NCBI GenBank assembly: GCA_021850505.1
Contig: JAJZLW010000075.1
Span: forward strand, 1 to 37,444
DNA: 37,444 nucleotides
Origin: Thermoplasmata archaeon
GTDB lineage: Archaea > Thermoplasmatota > Thermoplasmata > Thermoplasmatales > Thermoplasmataceae
Direction: 5' to 3'
A program made the translations under genes and the position numbers. Below, one piece after another: positions 23,843-32,699 of the stretch; within the stretch, counting starts at the first letter, position 1, and every line of letters starts with the position of its first letter. Under the pieces are notes generated by a model, which searched no databases, was not told where the DNA came from, and saw nothing but the letters and a program-made list of their open reading frames with translations.

Positions 23843-26761
23843 TTGAAAAGGAACATAATAATCGCAATATTGCTAACTACAATGATGCTGCTGGGTGCAG
23901 TATTCATTACAGGGAACTCGAATGCTATAACGCCAAAGACAGGCGACGTGAGCGTAAACGTGTACTACCAGCTTGATGGTGTTGAAGTATCCCTGGCGAA
24001 CTCGTCCTCAGTTCTTAATGTATTCAACTACCAGGGAACCTTAATACAGACCGTTAATGGTCCAAGCAACACTCTAAATCTAAGTTATGGTAACTATTCC
24101 CTAACAGTTGAACCACTTTATGGAAACGTTGCAGGTTTTGGTTATGTTATCGCAAATATGACTACCTATAATCTAACGGTTTCCTCGCCTTCGCAATCTG
24201 TCGGTATAAAAGTACCGATTCAGCAAACTTTCAACCATAAATTTAATGTGACTAACATAGCATCCGGGAATGTGATTGTTTCCCTTACAGACAGTGAGGA
24301 TTTCACATATTACACGTTTTCCACTAATGGTTCTACAACCATGGTTCCATTCCCGGACGGTCTCGTTACCGTTGAGGTTTATTATGACTCAGCAACTTTT
24401 GTATTTGACGAGAGCGTATCAGGAACATCACCTATTTCAGTAAGTGTAAAGGGCACCTCCCAGAATCATATATTCGGAACGGTGACTTCGTCTACCGGTA
24501 GCAAGATATCATCGATCAACCTGATTGTTCTTAACTATGTCAATAAAACATACAACGTGATCAGTTTTAGTTCCAACTCATTTGCTCTATTTGACAGTTC
24601 ATGGAATAACCAGTCTGTAATCGTAACATCCCCGGGATATGCACCATACCAGATATCACCTGTCAATGTAGCAGACAATCCTTACAGCATAACCCTGACC
24701 CCTGCCACTTCTTCTATATCAACGACATTTTCACTTTCGAGCAATCCTGCATTCATGAATGAATCCATCTCATATAACCTGACAAATTCAACTCCAGTTC
24801 CAAATCTGCCAAATGCATCTGTCGGCTCGCTTTACTGGCAGGCAATTCTTGATCATTTTACAACATCTTATTTGTCAAGTTTTCTTCTTTCGCAGTTTAC
24901 CAATTACACAAATGGGACAATACTGGTTGGATCAAACAATTATCAGCTTATTTCTGTACACCTGGTTGGATCCATTGTGATGACATCATCAACCTTGAAA
25001 GCTACGGTAATGGGCCAGTTCACCAATCCATCTATTTCGAAAACATTGTATAAGCCTCCATTGACGGTCAAAATATATGGACGGGCAGCCACCATGGAAC
25101 CCGGGAAGCTTAACTACCTGTATTCTTTTGCCTATAACAACACCACAATTGGTCTCGCATCATCGTCAGTATCTGTAACTTCATACGTATCTCCAATAAA
25201 CATATCTCCGCTCTCTTCAAATGGTTTCTTTACACTGACATTTAACTCCCTGAAACTTCCAACGTTTATCGATTCAGACATAAAATTGTCCTGGAAAAAT
25301 ATCGTTTCCAGTGATTATGTTTTGAATTCTTCTCTGAATAATACCGTGTTTGTGGTACCACAAAACACGAGTGTCGCTCTGAACGTCTCAAATGGCTTCT
25401 ACAACCCAGTGACAGGTCAGAGCAACTATCAGCAGTCTAATTTTACCTGGAAACTGAATGGAAATCTTGTTGGTTATGGCTATAATGTCAGCTTAAACTT
25501 TGGAGATAAGATGACCAACACTGTCAATATAACTGGAATCAGTTCGTCAGGTGAGAAAAACTCCACTTCATTCACTGTATATGCCTACAATGGGACCCCG
25601 ACTGCAAATTATACGATATCATATAACGGCAAGACACAGTATAATGGAAGCACTGACCAATCATCTGTTAGTGCAATATCAATATCGGTTCCACAGTTAA
25701 CTACAATTACACTGAGCGCATACAATTCAACACTGAAGATACCTGGCACAAACTACACCGAATTTCTGACCTATCTCTGGAACTTCACGCAATTTACGTC
25801 ATCAGCACCTAACGCGACCAACCAGTTCAAGACACCAACGCTTAACGGAACAACAACCCCCGGAAATCTTACAGTAACTGCGGTAACAGGAAAATACACT
25901 GAAATAATGTTCAACGTTACCGTGACTGTTACTACACCACCTTCACCTGCAATCGGCCTCTATAACATGACGGGTAAGTCTATAACTAATCCAGTGGCGG
26001 GAGATACATTCATTCTATCTGCTAATAAGACAACAGATCCTTATTACTCATTTACACAGCTGCAGTTCAACTGGACTTTTTCATACCCAAATGGAACAAA
26101 GATTGCTGATAACTCCTCGGTTCTTTCTTATGTAACCGGAGGAACTGGTGGTTTCAACAGTTCATGGATAGCCGTTAAGATTAACACACTGAATGACGTG
26201 GTAGTCTCATTAAAAGTATCTCACTCGAATATCACCGGGTATCTGAACAAAACGCTGACATTGACAGTTAACACCCCGAGAATAGTTGTTTCTTCAATTT
26301 ACGTATCAGGAAAGTTATACGACGGGAGCACATCGAAAATATACGTAAATGTCACTAACAAGGGGACAGTCAATGCATCCGGCTTCCAGATATCAATCCT
26401 GATAAACGGTGCAACTGTGCAGACAAACACATATTCTAACACCCCATTGAACGTTTCCCAGACAAGGAACGTTTCATTCACATGGAAACCCAATGTTAAG
26501 GGCACCGTCACAGTCCAGTTTGAATCGACCAACTCAAGCGAACCTGCGTTTTTCTCGAAGCTAAGTTCCTTTACAACCTCGGTTTCCATAGCTCCACCCA
26601 CATACACTACGCCCTTGATAATAGTCGGAATAATTGCTGTAATTGTCATAATATTCATTGCCTATTACAGGTTTTCAACCCGTGGTTCTAGAGTGCAAAA
26701 AACCGAAGCAAAACCGCGAATACAGATCCCGGAACAGAAAAAACTCGAGAAGAAGAAGTAA
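23843..26761 (+). CDS. Large secreted/cell-surface glycoprotein with C-terminal anchor
   Basis: Protein of 972 residues with an N-terminal signal peptide (KRN then IIIAILLTTMMLLGAVFI, about 1-25), a long beta-rich extracellular region and a C-terminal transmembrane helix at about 922-943 (LIIVGIIAVIVIIFIAYY) followed by a basic cytoplasmic tail. N-x-S/T sequons occur by the dozen, far above chance, as in heavily N-glycosylated Thermoplasmatales surface proteins. The last extracellular part (about 815-910: YVNVTNKGTVNASGFQISIL) looks like a CARDB-type Ig fold. Start is TTG 23843, supported by the ribosome site. Probable envelope or adhesion protein; function otherwise unknown. A hairpin follows the stop. 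Confidence 0.85.
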   Translation: MKRNIIIAILLTTMMLLGAVFITGNSNAITPKTGDVSVNVYYQLDGVEVSLANSSSVLNVFNYQGTLIQTVNGPSNTLNLSYGNYSLTVEPLYGNVAGFGYVIANMTTYNLTVSSPSQSVGIKVPIQQTFNHKFNVTNIASGNVIVSLTDSEDFTYYTFSTNGSTTMVPFPDGLVTVEVYYDSATFVFDESVSGTSPISVSVKGTSQNHIFGTVTSSTGSKISSINLIVLNYVNKTYNVISFSSNSFALFDSSWNNQSVIVTSPGYAPYQISPVNVADNPYSITLTPATSSISTTFSLSSNPAFMNESISYNLTNSTPVPNLPNASVGSLYWQAILDHFTTSYLSSFLLSQFTNYTNGTILVGSNNYQLISVHLVGSIVMTSSTLKATVMGQFTNPSISKTLYKPPLTVKIYGRAATMEPGKLNYLYSFAYNNTTIGLASSSVSVTSYVSPINISPLSSNGFFTLTFNSLKLPTFIDSDIKLSWKNIVSSDYVLNSSLNNTVFVVPQNTSVALNVSNGFYNPVTGQSNYQQSNFTWKLNGNLVGYGYNVSLNFGDKMTNTVNITGISSSGEKNSTSFTVYAYNGTPTANYTISYNGKTQYNGSTDQSSVSAISISVPQLTTITLSAYNSTLKIPGTNYTEFLTYLWNFTQFTSSAPNATNQFKTPTLNGTTTPGNLTVTAVTGKYTEIMFNVTVTVTTPPSPAIGLYNMTGKSITNPVAGDTFILSANKTTDPYYSFTQLQFNWTFSYPNGTKIADNSSVLSYVTGGTGGFNSSWIAVKINTLNDVVVSLKVSHSNITGYLNKTLTLTVNTPRIVVSSIYVSGKLYDGSTSKIYVNVTNKGTVNASGFQISILINGATVQTNTYSNTPLNVSQTRNVSFTWKPNVKGTVTVQFESTNSSEPAFFSKLSSFTTSVSIAPPTYTTPLIIVGIIAVIVIIFIAYYRFSTRGSRVQKTEAKPRIQIPEQKKLEKKK

Positions 26762-26765
26762 TAAT

Positions 26766-26787
26766 CCCCTTATATTTTTTCAAGGGG
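26766..26787 (+). terminator. Terminator hairpin after the surface protein gene
   Basis: CCCCTT (26766-26771) and AAGGGG (26782-26787) form a perfect six-bp stem with a ten-base loop containing TTTTTT, five bases after the TAA. Position fits a transcription end. The remaining 200 bases before argS hold nothing recognised. Confidence 0.5.
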
Positions 26788-27002
26788 AACCAATTTAATT
26801 CAATTTTCATTCATTGTGATAATGGTTCTGTATAGCCTAATTACCTGCGCTATTTTATTCTCTGTGTCTATTGTTCTTAAAGTATCCATTCCACATCATT
26901 TTTAAAGAATAATTCCTTATAGCAGAAGTTACAGGATACCTTTCTAACACTTATGAAAAAGAACTGATCAGCATTCAGATAGAGGCAATTCACCGCAAAG
27001 AA

Positions 27003-28670
27003 TTACATCTCATCAATCAGGCTGATTCCTAGAATAGAGGATGCATCCTGGATTATTTTTCTGTAGACATTCACGATAAGTATCCTCTTCGGCTCATCAT
27101 CTCCAGATCCAAGTATCCTGCAGTTGTTGTAAAAATCGTTAAACAGCCTTACCAGTTCCAGGAGATATGAGGCTAATGGGTCAACTCTCAGTGATTCCCT
27201 GCATGTGTTCAGACAGTATGGGAATGAATACATCTTAAAAACAAGCGCCTTTTCGTAAGTGTTAAAATCATCGGCTGTCTGGACATTATTAGCAGGAGTG
27301 TAGTTTGCAATAATGTTAGTGGTTCTTGCATACGAATACATGATAAAAGGGGCTGAATCACCATCAAAGCTCAGAGCTTCCTCCCATCTGAAGATAAGTT
27401 GTTTTTCCGGGTTTATCCTCACTATGTTGAATCTAATTGCAGAAATGGCAACTGCTCTGGAAATTTCCTTAAGTTTGCTCTCATCCAAATCAAGTCTTTT
27501 GGCTCTTACGATCTCCAGAGCTTTTTCTGTTGCTCTTTCAACTAGTTCATCCAAAGTAACTACGTTCCCAGATCTTGTTGACATCTTACCGCTTTCAAGC
27601 GAGACATAGCTATAGAAAACAAAAGAGAGACTTGACCTTAGCTCGATCTTATCCTCTAAAATTTCCTTCAATCCCTTCACGTAGTCCTTGTGATCTTCTC
27701 CTAAAACATCAATCAACCAGTCGTAGTTGAGAGATTTGAAGAGATGATAAGCAAGATCTCTGAGGACATATAGAGAGGTACCGTCAGAACGCCTGATGAA
27801 AATTTTCCGCCCTTCCTTTGTTTCAAGGTACTTTGCACCATTATCGTCTTTCAGATATTCCCCTAATTTTTGTATGATATTCTCCATTTCCTCGCTTTTC
27901 AGGAATCCGGATTCCCAGACATAATCATCTATCTTTATACCCAGATCAAGTAAGGATTTTCTAATACCATCAAGCATAACAGTACATATTGATTTAACAT
28001 CTCTTACGATTGAACCATCTCCAGATTCATATTTTTTTATGAGGTTCTCAATTTCCTTTTCCTTGTCTTTGTTTTCTTCTATTTGTTTGTATACTCTCTT
28101 GTAACCTTCAAGCAGATTCTGTATAGTCATAACCGGTCTGCCTGACTCCAGATAACCTAAATAAAGACCCAGTACCTGTTTTCCTGTATCATTTACAAGA
28201 TACTGCGTTGATACCCGGTAACCATATCTTCTTAATAGCCTGGAAAGCGAATCACCTATAACGGAATTTCTTGTTCTGCCAACATGTATTGGTCCGGTTG
28301 GATTGGTGCTGGTATGTTCCACGAGAACCCTGTCCGGATCCTGAAAAGTATCAGGATACTGGGCTTTTTCATTGATCGACGTATCGATTAAATCCAGTAT
28401 AAACGCAGTCTTTATCCTAACATTTAGATAGTTTCCTGACAGCTCACAAGTCTCAACAAAATCAAGACTTTTTATTGCAGAAACAAGAGATTCAGCAATT
28501 GATTTGAAGTTTGGATCCCTTGAATACCTGAACAGTTTCAATGTAAAATCTGCACGGCCGGTTGAATCCAGTTCGATTAAATTGTCCGCAAAGGCCGGCA
28601 TGTGGCTTCTAACCTCATCTGCTATTTTTAACTTAAGGTCTTCAAATATCAGCACAGACTTAAAGCGCAT
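27003..28670 (-). CDS. argS: Arginyl-tRNA synthetase
   Basis: Class I synthetase of 555 residues that charges tRNA-Arg. The N-terminal additional domain covers about 1-115. The HIGH motif is HVGR (129-132, in TSTNPTGPIHVGR) and the KMSKS loop is KMSTR (362-366, in GKMSTRSGN). The C-terminal DALR-type anticodon-binding domain starts near 430 and ends ISLIDEM. Length is normal for the archaeal enzyme. It starts 80 bases after the aroA stop on the same strand and could be read with the aro operon. Confidence 0.96.
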   Translation of the reverse strand: MRFKSVLIFEDLKLKIADEVRSHMPAFADNLIELDSTGRADFTLKLFRYSRDPNFKSIAESLVSAIKSLDFVETCELSGNYLNVRIKTAFILDLIDTSINEKAQYPDTFQDPDRVLVEHTSTNPTGPIHVGRTRNSVIGDSLSRLLRRYGYRVSTQYLVNDTGKQVLGLYLGYLESGRPVMTIQNLLEGYKRVYKQIEENKDKEKEIENLIKKYESGDGSIVRDVKSICTVMLDGIRKSLLDLGIKIDDYVWESGFLKSEEMENIIQKLGEYLKDDNGAKYLETKEGRKIFIRRSDGTSLYVLRDLAYHLFKSLNYDWLIDVLGEDHKDYVKGLKEILEDKIELRSSLSFVFYSYVSLESGKMSTRSGNVVTLDELVERATEKALEIVRAKRLDLDESKLKEISRAVAISAIRFNIVRINPEKQLIFRWEEALSFDGDSAPFIMYSYARTTNIIANYTPANNVQTADDFNTYEKALVFKMYSFPYCLNTCRESLRVDPLASYLLELVRLFNDFYNNCRILGSGDDEPKRILIVNVYRKIIQDASSILGISLIDEM

Positions 28671-28750
28671 CCAGATAGATTAGTTTCACGGTATGGCTCC
28701 GACATATCCTGCCATTAAAGTGATGCACAATTATGAATGTCATAACTATC

Positions 28751-29998
28751 TCAAAGATATTGAACTTCTGCTCCAAGCGATTGGATTGTATCCAGAAACT
28801 GAGGATAACTCTTGCCTATATTTTCAACATTGTTATGTATGACGGATTTGCCCGATGCTATGCCAGCCACTATTCCTGCCATGATCATTCTATGATCGTC
28901 AAAAAATAGTTCGCGAGGGGTATCCACACTGTAACCTTTCTTCATGAACACAGCATCCTTTTCTTCTATGAAATCTGCGCCAAAACTTCTGCAAAGATTC
29001 AGGATCCCATTTTTTCTGTCGCTTTCTTTGGTAACAAGTCTGTTTGTGTTAAGAATTCTGACTCCATTTGTGGAAAAAATACCCAAGGCTGCCGCAGAGG
29101 GCGCCAGATCGGGCGTTAAAGAGGCATCGAATGTAAGTTCCGGTAAATCCCGTTTGGAAACTTTTATTCTTCCCTGACCGGGTTCTCTATCAAACAAAGA
29201 ATTAGAAAAGAATAAGGAATCCGGCTGATCAGATTCATAGCTGAGGCCCCTAATTTCTATGCCTGAATTTGAGCAAAGAAGACCTAAAGTTCCAAGAAAG
29301 GTTGCAGAGGAATAGTCCCCATCCGAAACCAGTGAAATTTTGTGATTGAGGAAATCACCATCAACCCTGTAACAGTTTTGATCTACTATAACATCTGGTC
29401 CGAATTCTTTAATTATCCTGATTGTCAGATCAATATAACCTTCTGAGACCTGTTTGTTATATACGGTTACCTTTCTATTGGCTTTCCGCAGGCACTGAAA
29501 CATAATCAGTGAGCTGATAAACTGTGAACTTACTGAACCATCTACTGAAACTGCTCCATCTTTACAGTTAGTTGCATCCACCTGTAAGCTATTATTTGAT
29601 CGGTGGAATCTTACGCTGTTTTGCTCTAATGCTCTAATGATGGGTTGGACCGGTCTTCTATATAATTTAGGTGACATTTCTATCCTTGTTTTCGCCCCTT
29701 TTCCTGCAAGGAGTCCAATCGAAAGTCGCATAGATGTACCGGACTCGCCTGCGTTGATTTTTTCTGGCTTTGTGAATTTGCCGCTTATCGTAACATATTC
29801 TTTTTGTTCTGAAACATCTAAACCGCACATTCTGGCGATGTTTATTGATATCAGATCATCAAAGCAGAAGGCAACATTCCTCAGTTCTAATTGTGTCTCT
29901 GAGAACGCCGATAGCAATATGGCTCTTTGAGTATAGCTCTTCGATCCAGGGACATTCGCAATACCAGAAATTTCTCCAGGTGAAACTCGTACTTTCAG
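28751..29998 (-). CDS. aroA: 3-phosphoshikimate 1-carboxyvinyltransferase (EPSP synthase), apparent CTG start
   Basis: Makes 5-enolpyruvylshikimate-3-phosphate from shikimate-3-phosphate and PEP. The conserved substrate motif PGSKSYTQRA lies upstream of the first ATG/GTG/TTG in frame (TTG 29917), so the true start must be earlier. The only room is the 30 codons after the in-frame aroK TGA at 30005-30007, which begin TTC CTG CTG AAA GTA. A start at CTG 29998 gives (M)KVRVSPGEISGIANVPG, a normal family N-terminus and about 415 residues, and GGAGTG sits seven bases upstream. Other motifs: NAGESGTSMRL, SQFISSL, DGDYSS and the C-terminal FFDDHRMIMA. A stop-codon read-through making an AroK-AroA fusion, or a sequence error, is possible. 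Confidence 0.9.
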   Translation of the reverse strand: MKVRVSPGEISGIANVPGSKSYTQRAILLSAFSETQLELRNVAFCFDDLISINIARMCGLDVSEQKEYVTISGKFTKPEKINAGESGTSMRLSIGLLAGKGAKTRIEMSPKLYRRPVQPIIRALEQNSVRFHRSNNSLQVDATNCKDGAVSVDGSVSSQFISSLIMFQCLRKANRKVTVYNKQVSEGYIDLTIRIIKEFGPDVIVDQNCYRVDGDFLNHKISLVSDGDYSSATFLGTLGLLCSNSGIEIRGLSYESDQPDSLFFSNSLFDREPGQGRIKVSKRDLPELTFDASLTPDLAPSAAALGIFSTNGVRILNTNRLVTKESDRKNGILNLCRSFGADFIEEKDAVFMKKGYSVDTPRELFFDDHRMIMAGIVAGIASGKSVIHNNVENIGKSYPQFLDTIQSLGAEVQYL

Positions 29999-30004
29999 CA
30001 GGAA

Positions 30005-30817
30005 TCACTCCACTTTTGCCGGTTTGTTATTGAATCTTGTCTCAATAATCTCATAACCAGTCATTTTAAATTCTTCTCTTGCTCTTAACAGGGTATCTCG
30101 TTCATCAAAGATAGAGAAGATAGCAGGACCTTTTCCTGAATATGATGAATACGAGGCACCAAGTGAATACATTTTTCCGCATGGGATGAAATCTGATTTC
30201 AGATAGCTGCCAAAAATAAGGCCATTCAGTACCATTGTTTCGTATACCCTTCCAGAGTCTAAAAGATCCAACAATCGATTGACAGATCTACCAAGTACTG
30301 ACATTTTTTCAGAAGTCATTTCATAACTATTCCTTATTGTATTCTTGGGCCAACATATCAGAATATCAATCTCATTTAATTTTGTCATCTTTAAAGTCTT
30401 ATCTTTATTGTTGTCAGATACGCAGAGGCCACCGTATATGGAGCAGGAAGCATCGTCCAGAGCACCGGTAGCCGATGTATGATTGTATCTTGAGGCTTCC
30501 GCGATAATTGCTCCAGGTTCATGGACCGATATATCATTCATTCTGAGATAACATAATACTATTGCAGAGGTCAAAGCACTGCTGCTTTTAAGTCCAACGG
30601 CAGGAGGTATTTCAGATTCAATTTTAATACGATAATCAAAAGGCTTACCAAATTTCAATTCCAGGAATTCTAAAGTTTTCTTCACTGCCGAAGGGTAAGC
30701 AGATTTACTGTCTTCTTCTATCGAAACACTCATTTTGAGGTCAACTGATGCTGCTGCTCCGATACCAGTCGAAAACGCTGAGATTACAGATAAACCACCA
30801 TATGTAGTAATCTTCAA
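30005..30817 (-). CDS. Shikimate kinase, archaeal GHMP type
   Basis: Phosphorylates shikimate using ATP. Unlike bacterial P-loop AroK, this is the archaeal GHMP-fold enzyme of 270 residues, with the glycine/serine-rich ATP loop PPAVGLKSSSALTSA (about 71-85), GALDDASCSIYGG and a C-terminal GKGPAIFSIF. The TTG start overlaps the aroE stop by four bases (TTGA). Its TGA stop is in the same frame as the downstream aroA reading frame, so the two enzymes lie in one frame separated only by that TGA. The order aroB-aroE-aroK-aroA fits a single operon. Confidence 0.93.
   Translation of the reverse strand: MKITTYGGLSVISAFSTGIGAAASVDLKMSVSIEEDSKSAYPSAVKKTLEFLELKFGKPFDYRIKIESEIPPAVGLKSSSALTSAIVLCYLRMNDISVHEPGAIIAEASRYNHTSATGALDDASCSIYGGLCVSDNNKDKTLKMTKLNEIDILICWPKNTIRNSYEMTSEKMSVLGRSVNRLLDLLDSGRVYETMVLNGLIFGSYLKSDFIPCGKMYSLGASYSSYSGKGPAIFSIFDERDTLLRAREEFKMTGYEIIETRFNNKPAKVE
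30006..30011 (-). promoter_or_regulatory. Ribosome-binding site deciding the aroA CTG start
   Basis: GGAGTG on the minus strand ends seven bases before CTG 29998 and overlaps the aroK stop. It is the only Shine-Dalgarno-like element at the right distance from a plausible aroA initiation codon, and its position inside the end of aroK implies coupled translation. Confidence 0.5.
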
Positions 30818-31629
30818 ATGTGTGCCTCCGCTATACTATAAAAGGCTTCAGATATTAAGGATCTTAGATTCACGCTGATATTTCCGTACAAAATTTTGAA
30901 CGTTTCGACAGCCTGACCTATGAACATTTCAGATCCATTCACTGTTTTCCAACCTTGCTGCGAGAACATATTAAGAAAATCAGTCACCCCTGGGTTGTAT
31001 ATCAGATCGATAGCAATCCCGTGAACTGATTTCGAACCGGCCAGATCACCCAAATTCAACTGTGAACCAGCGGGAGTGCAGTTGATAATTATATCTGATC
31101 CAGTTATTGCTTCCTTATGCGGCACCACCGTAACCTCCAGGTTTTTCAGTTTTTTTCTGGTATCTTCTAACCTTCTTGTTGCTATCTTAATAGATTTAAA
31201 ATTCATTGCAGATCTAATGGCATGCAGAACACTCCTTGCTGCACCGCCTGAACCTATAATTGTGATATTTTTACCTTCAATAGAAATATTATTTGTCTTC
31301 AACAGGCTTATAAAACCGGCAGGGTCGAGATTGTCGCCGAATATTCCATCTGAAGTGTTCGCAACAATATTGACTGATTGGGTTTCGGAAGCTGTATCAG
31401 ATACGCTGTCGCAATATTTGAGCACGGATGCTTTGTGGGGTGAGGTTACATTTATACCTCTGAAGAAAGGGAAGGCAATACTGAAAAACCTATCCAAGTT
31501 TTCGGCAGAAATATCTATTGGTAGATAAACAGAGTCAATCTTCATTCTGGAGAATATGCGATTAAAAACGAACTGCCCGTAAGATGCAGTTACTGGCCTC
31601 CCAATAAGTCCTGCAGGCCTATTTTTCAT
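30814..31629 (-). CDS. aroE: Shikimate dehydrogenase
   Basis: NADPH-dependent reduction of 3-dehydroshikimate, about 271 residues. The substrate domain begins GLIGRPVTASYGQFVFN, with the catalytic lysine in INVTSPHKASV and the conserved Asp in FGDNLDPAGF. The Rossmann domain has GSGGAARSV. NATRR/SK-type motif is ATRRLED and the C-terminal region is GSEMFIGQAVETF. ATG 31629 forms an ATGA overlap with the aroB stop; ATG 31635 is an equally readable alternative adding two residues. Second gene of the aro operon. Confidence 0.94.
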   Translation of the reverse strand: MKNRPAGLIGRPVTASYGQFVFNRIFSRMKIDSVYLPIDISAENLDRFFSIAFPFFRGINVTSPHKASVLKYCDSVSDTASETQSVNIVANTSDGIFGDNLDPAGFISLLKTNNISIEGKNITIIGSGGAARSVLHAIRSAMNFKSIKIATRRLEDTRKKLKNLEVTVVPHKEAITGSDIIINCTPAGSQLNLGDLAGSKSVHGIAIDLIYNPGVTDFLNMFSQQGWKTVNGSEMFIGQAVETFKILYGNISVNLRSLISEAFYSIAEAHI

Positions 31630-32699
31630 GTCCATTTCTTTAACATCCTGACAACCGATTCAACGCTCACATCGACATTTTCAGATCTTCCAGGAGATCT
31701 TATCAATTGCATCCTGATCATTCCGTTGTTTATCTTCTTGTCATTTTTCAAATGCTCTGCAATTCTGTGTATGAATACTTTATCGAGAACAGGTATACTG
31801 ATCCCGTATCTTGCGATAATGTCATATATATCGCTAGAGACTTCATATGCGTCATGCCCAAGATTTTTTAAAATATCTGATTCAATAATCATACCTCTCA
31901 GGATCGCCTGACCGTGGGGTAACCTATAACCGGATGCTGCTTCAATAAGGTGACCAATTGTATGTCCAAAGTTTAGTATTTGACGGATTCCGGAAGTTTC
32001 ATAAAAATCTGATTTAACAACATTCATTTTTAGGTCTATGCATTTCAATACAATATCCTCAATATCATGAGCCGATATAAGTTCACCAAAAAATCTATAA
32101 TTTTTTAGATTATTAAGAATAGACGAGTCAAACAGAAAACCGTATTTTACTATTTCCCCCAACCCTTGTTTCTGCAAATCGTTCCCTGAATTAAGATAAT
32201 CGAGATCGCATATTATTCTCTCCGGCAGGTAGAAAGTACCCACAAGGTTCTTGACACCATAAAGATCAATTCCATTCTTACCGCCGATCGAGGCATCTAC
32301 CATGGCTAAAAGGGTAGTTGGGAATCCGGTTAACGCAACCCCTCTTTTATAAGTAGAGCAGGCGAAACCAACAAGATCTGAAACTGTCCCCCCTCCAAAA
32401 TAGAAGACGTTGCTTCCTCTCTCTATTTGTGAAAGATGTAGCAATTTAAGAATTGTCTGGTAATTTCTAAATGTTTTGTTTATTTCCGCATCATCCACTA
32501 TTTTAAAATCAATCGATCCTTCTTCAGGAAAAAATTTATTGAAACGCTCTTTATTTGATGAGAATAGCCCCTCTCCTATTAAGGCAAGACCCTTCACCTG
32601 TGTTCCTAATTCAGAGAGGTATTGTGCGGTCAGATTTCTGCCAATTACAATTTCAGTTTTTTTAGCGCCCCATTCAATTGAGTATAATTTCCTCTTCAA
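31626..32699 (-). CDS. aroB: 3-dehydroquinate synthase
   Basis: Converts DAHP to 3-dehydroquinate with NAD and zinc, 357 residues. Landmarks are FYFGGGTVSDLVGFACSTYKRG, FPTTLLAMVDASIGGKNGID, the metal ligands in GLGEIVKYG and FGHTIGHLIEA, and LPHGQAI. This is the bacterial-type enzyme, so this organism uses the classical DAHP entry rather than the aminodehydroquinate route of many euryarchaea. TTG start at 32699 with GAAGAAG upstream. First gene of the aro operon; aroC, aroD and DAHP synthase are not in this window. Confidence 0.94.
   Translation of the reverse strand: MKRKLYSIEWGAKKTEIVIGRNLTAQYLSELGTQVKGLALIGEGLFSSNKERFNKFFPEEGSIDFKIVDDAEINKTFRNYQTILKLLHLSQIERGSNVFYFGGGTVSDLVGFACSTYKRGVALTGFPTTLLAMVDASIGGKNGIDLYGVKNLVGTFYLPERIICDLDYLNSGNDLQKQGLGEIVKYGFLFDSSILNNLKNYRFFGELISAHDIEDIVLKCIDLKMNVVKSDFYETSGIRQILNFGHTIGHLIEAASGYRLPHGQAILRGMIIESDILKNLGHDAYEVSSDIYDIIARYGISIPVLDKVFIHRIAEHLKNDKKINNGMIRMQLIRSPGRSENVDVSVESVVRMLKKWT

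Noticed and set aside
23776..23976. 66-residue plus-strand frame
   Set aside because: Covers the promoter and signal-peptide region of the surface protein in another frame; composition not protein-like.
31076..31528. 150-residue plus-strand open frame
   Set aside because: Antisense to aroE, which has full family motifs.
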